Assembly: GCF_040683095.1 (NCBI RefSeq)
Contig: NZ_JBFBCI010000029.1
Coordinates: forward strand, 36,366 to 100,365
Length of the DNA stretch: 64,000 nucleotides
DNA from: Sphaerisporangium sp040683095
GTDB taxonomy: Bacteria > Actinomycetota > Actinomycetes > Streptosporangiales > Streptosporangiaceae
Reading direction: 5' to 3'
The notes below the pieces were generated by a model. It had not been told where the DNA came from and searched no databases. It saw only the letters and a list, made by a program, of their open reading frames with translations. Shown one piece after another: positions 63,178 to 64,000 of this stretch (position 1 is the first letter of the stretch; every line of letters begins with the position of its first letter). The translations under genes were made by a program, and so were the position numbers.

Positions 63178-63853
63178 AGGGGCTCCTCACGCGTTTCACC
63201 GCCGCGCACGCGGGCGGGACATGTTCAGGACGCCGTCACGCCGCGTCGCGTCCCGGCTCGTTCACCGCGCCGGCCAGACCCGCCACGGTGAATCTGTCAG
63301 CACGCTAGACGCCGCCCACGAAAACGTCCAATAGGGTTTTCTGATGAATGGGGTGAAGGAATTCATATGACCGATCGAATGCGCGAACAGGGGTGGAACG
63401 CACTTGACGTCATCCGGAAATGCGTGCGACCGTCAGTCGGGTGAACAGGTCAGCACTGACGACCAGGCGACGTCACGTCGACTATCATCGGGTCACCTCC
63501 ACATCGTGTCGAATCGCGGCCCGATGCCGTCCGGACGTGGGAAGTGAGAACGTCCGGTAAAGAGCGTCGCCATGCTTCCGCAGGCGCCCTCTCACGTCCG
63601 CCTGGCCCGGATCGCCGCCGCTCCGAGCCTCCGAGGAAAGCCCGCACCCGCCGTGACGCGCCTGATCCACCACGGTGGGACGGCCGCGGGCAGGCGCTCG
63701 CGAAAAGGGGCGGAAACACCAGAGAATTCCAGCGGTAATCGCACGCCGAGAAAGCGGCCCCGGACGGCTGCCATGGTCGCGGCGAGCCGCGCATGCCGCG
63801 GTGATAATACGCGCACGTAACTGGTTAGGTCACCAAGATCGCTAGGTCTTGGA
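63178..63853. other. 676-bp stretch without a confident gene
   Basis: It holds the promoter of the carboxyltransferase gene on its left. Reading frames on both strands of 60-114 codons show no recognised family and have overlapping starts and stops. GC is lower near 63330-63420 and 63790-63850, as in intergenic DNA. Confidence 0.45.
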
Positions 63854-64000
63854 TTACGCCGCAGTAGGCAACACTGAATTACCGGCGGGGGCGCGAAGGT
63901 CGTCGAGGAGTGTGAGCCCTGGGATGGCGGGCAGCCAGGGGCGGCCCTCGGCGAGTTCGACGAGGGCGTGGAAGAAGCCGACGCCGTGTTTGCGGGCGGT
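63854..64000 (-). CDS. C-terminal end of a probable transposase, cut by window edge
   Basis: The last 48 codons of a leftward frame entering from outside read ARKHGVGFFHALVELAEGRP and WLPAIPGLTLLDDLRAPAG before TAA. The pattern is that of transposase C-termini (IS66-like in my judgement). The rest lies beyond the window, so completeness cannot be judged. Confidence 0.45.
   Translation of the reverse strand, partial: TARKHGVGFFHALVELAEGRPWLPAIPGLTLLDDLRAPAGNSVLPTAA

Noticed and set aside
63544..63820. Overlapping small frames on both strands near 63.6 kb
   Set aside because: No family, no ribosome sites, and frames on both strands of similar length; probably noncoding.

Overview
The window is high-GC DNA from a mycelial actinomycete. 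Huc-type hydrogenase genes, large Ser/Thr kinase-WD40 proteins, Tat-exported enzymes and dense IS/TnpB debris point to the Streptosporangiales or a relative. The exact genus cannot be read from the sequence.

The left third (about 1-25.2 kb) is a hydrogen-powered carbon-fixation island. On the minus strand, a chain of about 16 genes (19.8 to 4.4 kb) encodes a group 2a [NiFe] hydrogenase. It runs hucM-like DUF1641, hucS, hucL, endopeptidase, TPR protein, a small hypothetical, NifU-Rieske protein hucE, NHL-repeat protein, hypF, hypC, a SIS-HypC fusion, a GmhA-like SIS protein, hypE, a second hypC, hypD and a DUF6390-type protein. Most neighbours overlap by 4 bp (ATGA or GTGA). Divergently, an AraC-family regulator precedes hypA and hypB. 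Beyond a terminator lie cbbL-cbbS (form I RuBisCO) and a divergent LysR-type cbbR with a LysR-type operator. At the far left, after a phospholipase C gene and transposon debris, glpX (fructose/sedoheptulose bisphosphatase) overlaps a class I aldolase gene that runs off the window. Together these suit oxidation of H2, possibly at trace levels, to feed respiration and the Calvin cycle. Phosphoribulokinase is not in the window.

From 25.7 to 31.5 kb is a small metabolic/regulatory cassette: a TRZ/ATZ-like amidohydrolase, an amidohydrolase shell without its catalytic barrel fused to an Atu4866 domain, an MFS exporter, a XRE/MmyB regulator, a second Atu4866 protein and a broken SDR. From 31.5 to 52.7 kb is an accretion zone. 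It holds a decayed Tn554-like recombinase triad, a broken cation transporter and four copies of the 3' part of tRNA-Met(CAT), one of them the complete gene at 52.6 kb. Between these lie a TetR-SDR-NUDIX cassette, a nine-gene operon for uptake and breakdown of what is probably an N-methylated, proline-like compound or peptide (39.0-51.0 kb), and a VapBC-type toxin-antitoxin pair.

From 52.7 to 64 kb are a Ser/Thr kinase gene interrupted by an amber codon, a flavoprotein, an intact TnpB element whose scrambled sister copy sits beside the hydrogenase operon at 4.3 kb, a CPA2 antiporter, a 1176-residue kinase-WD40 protein, an acyl-CoA carboxylase beta subunit, and a transposase fragment at the right edge.
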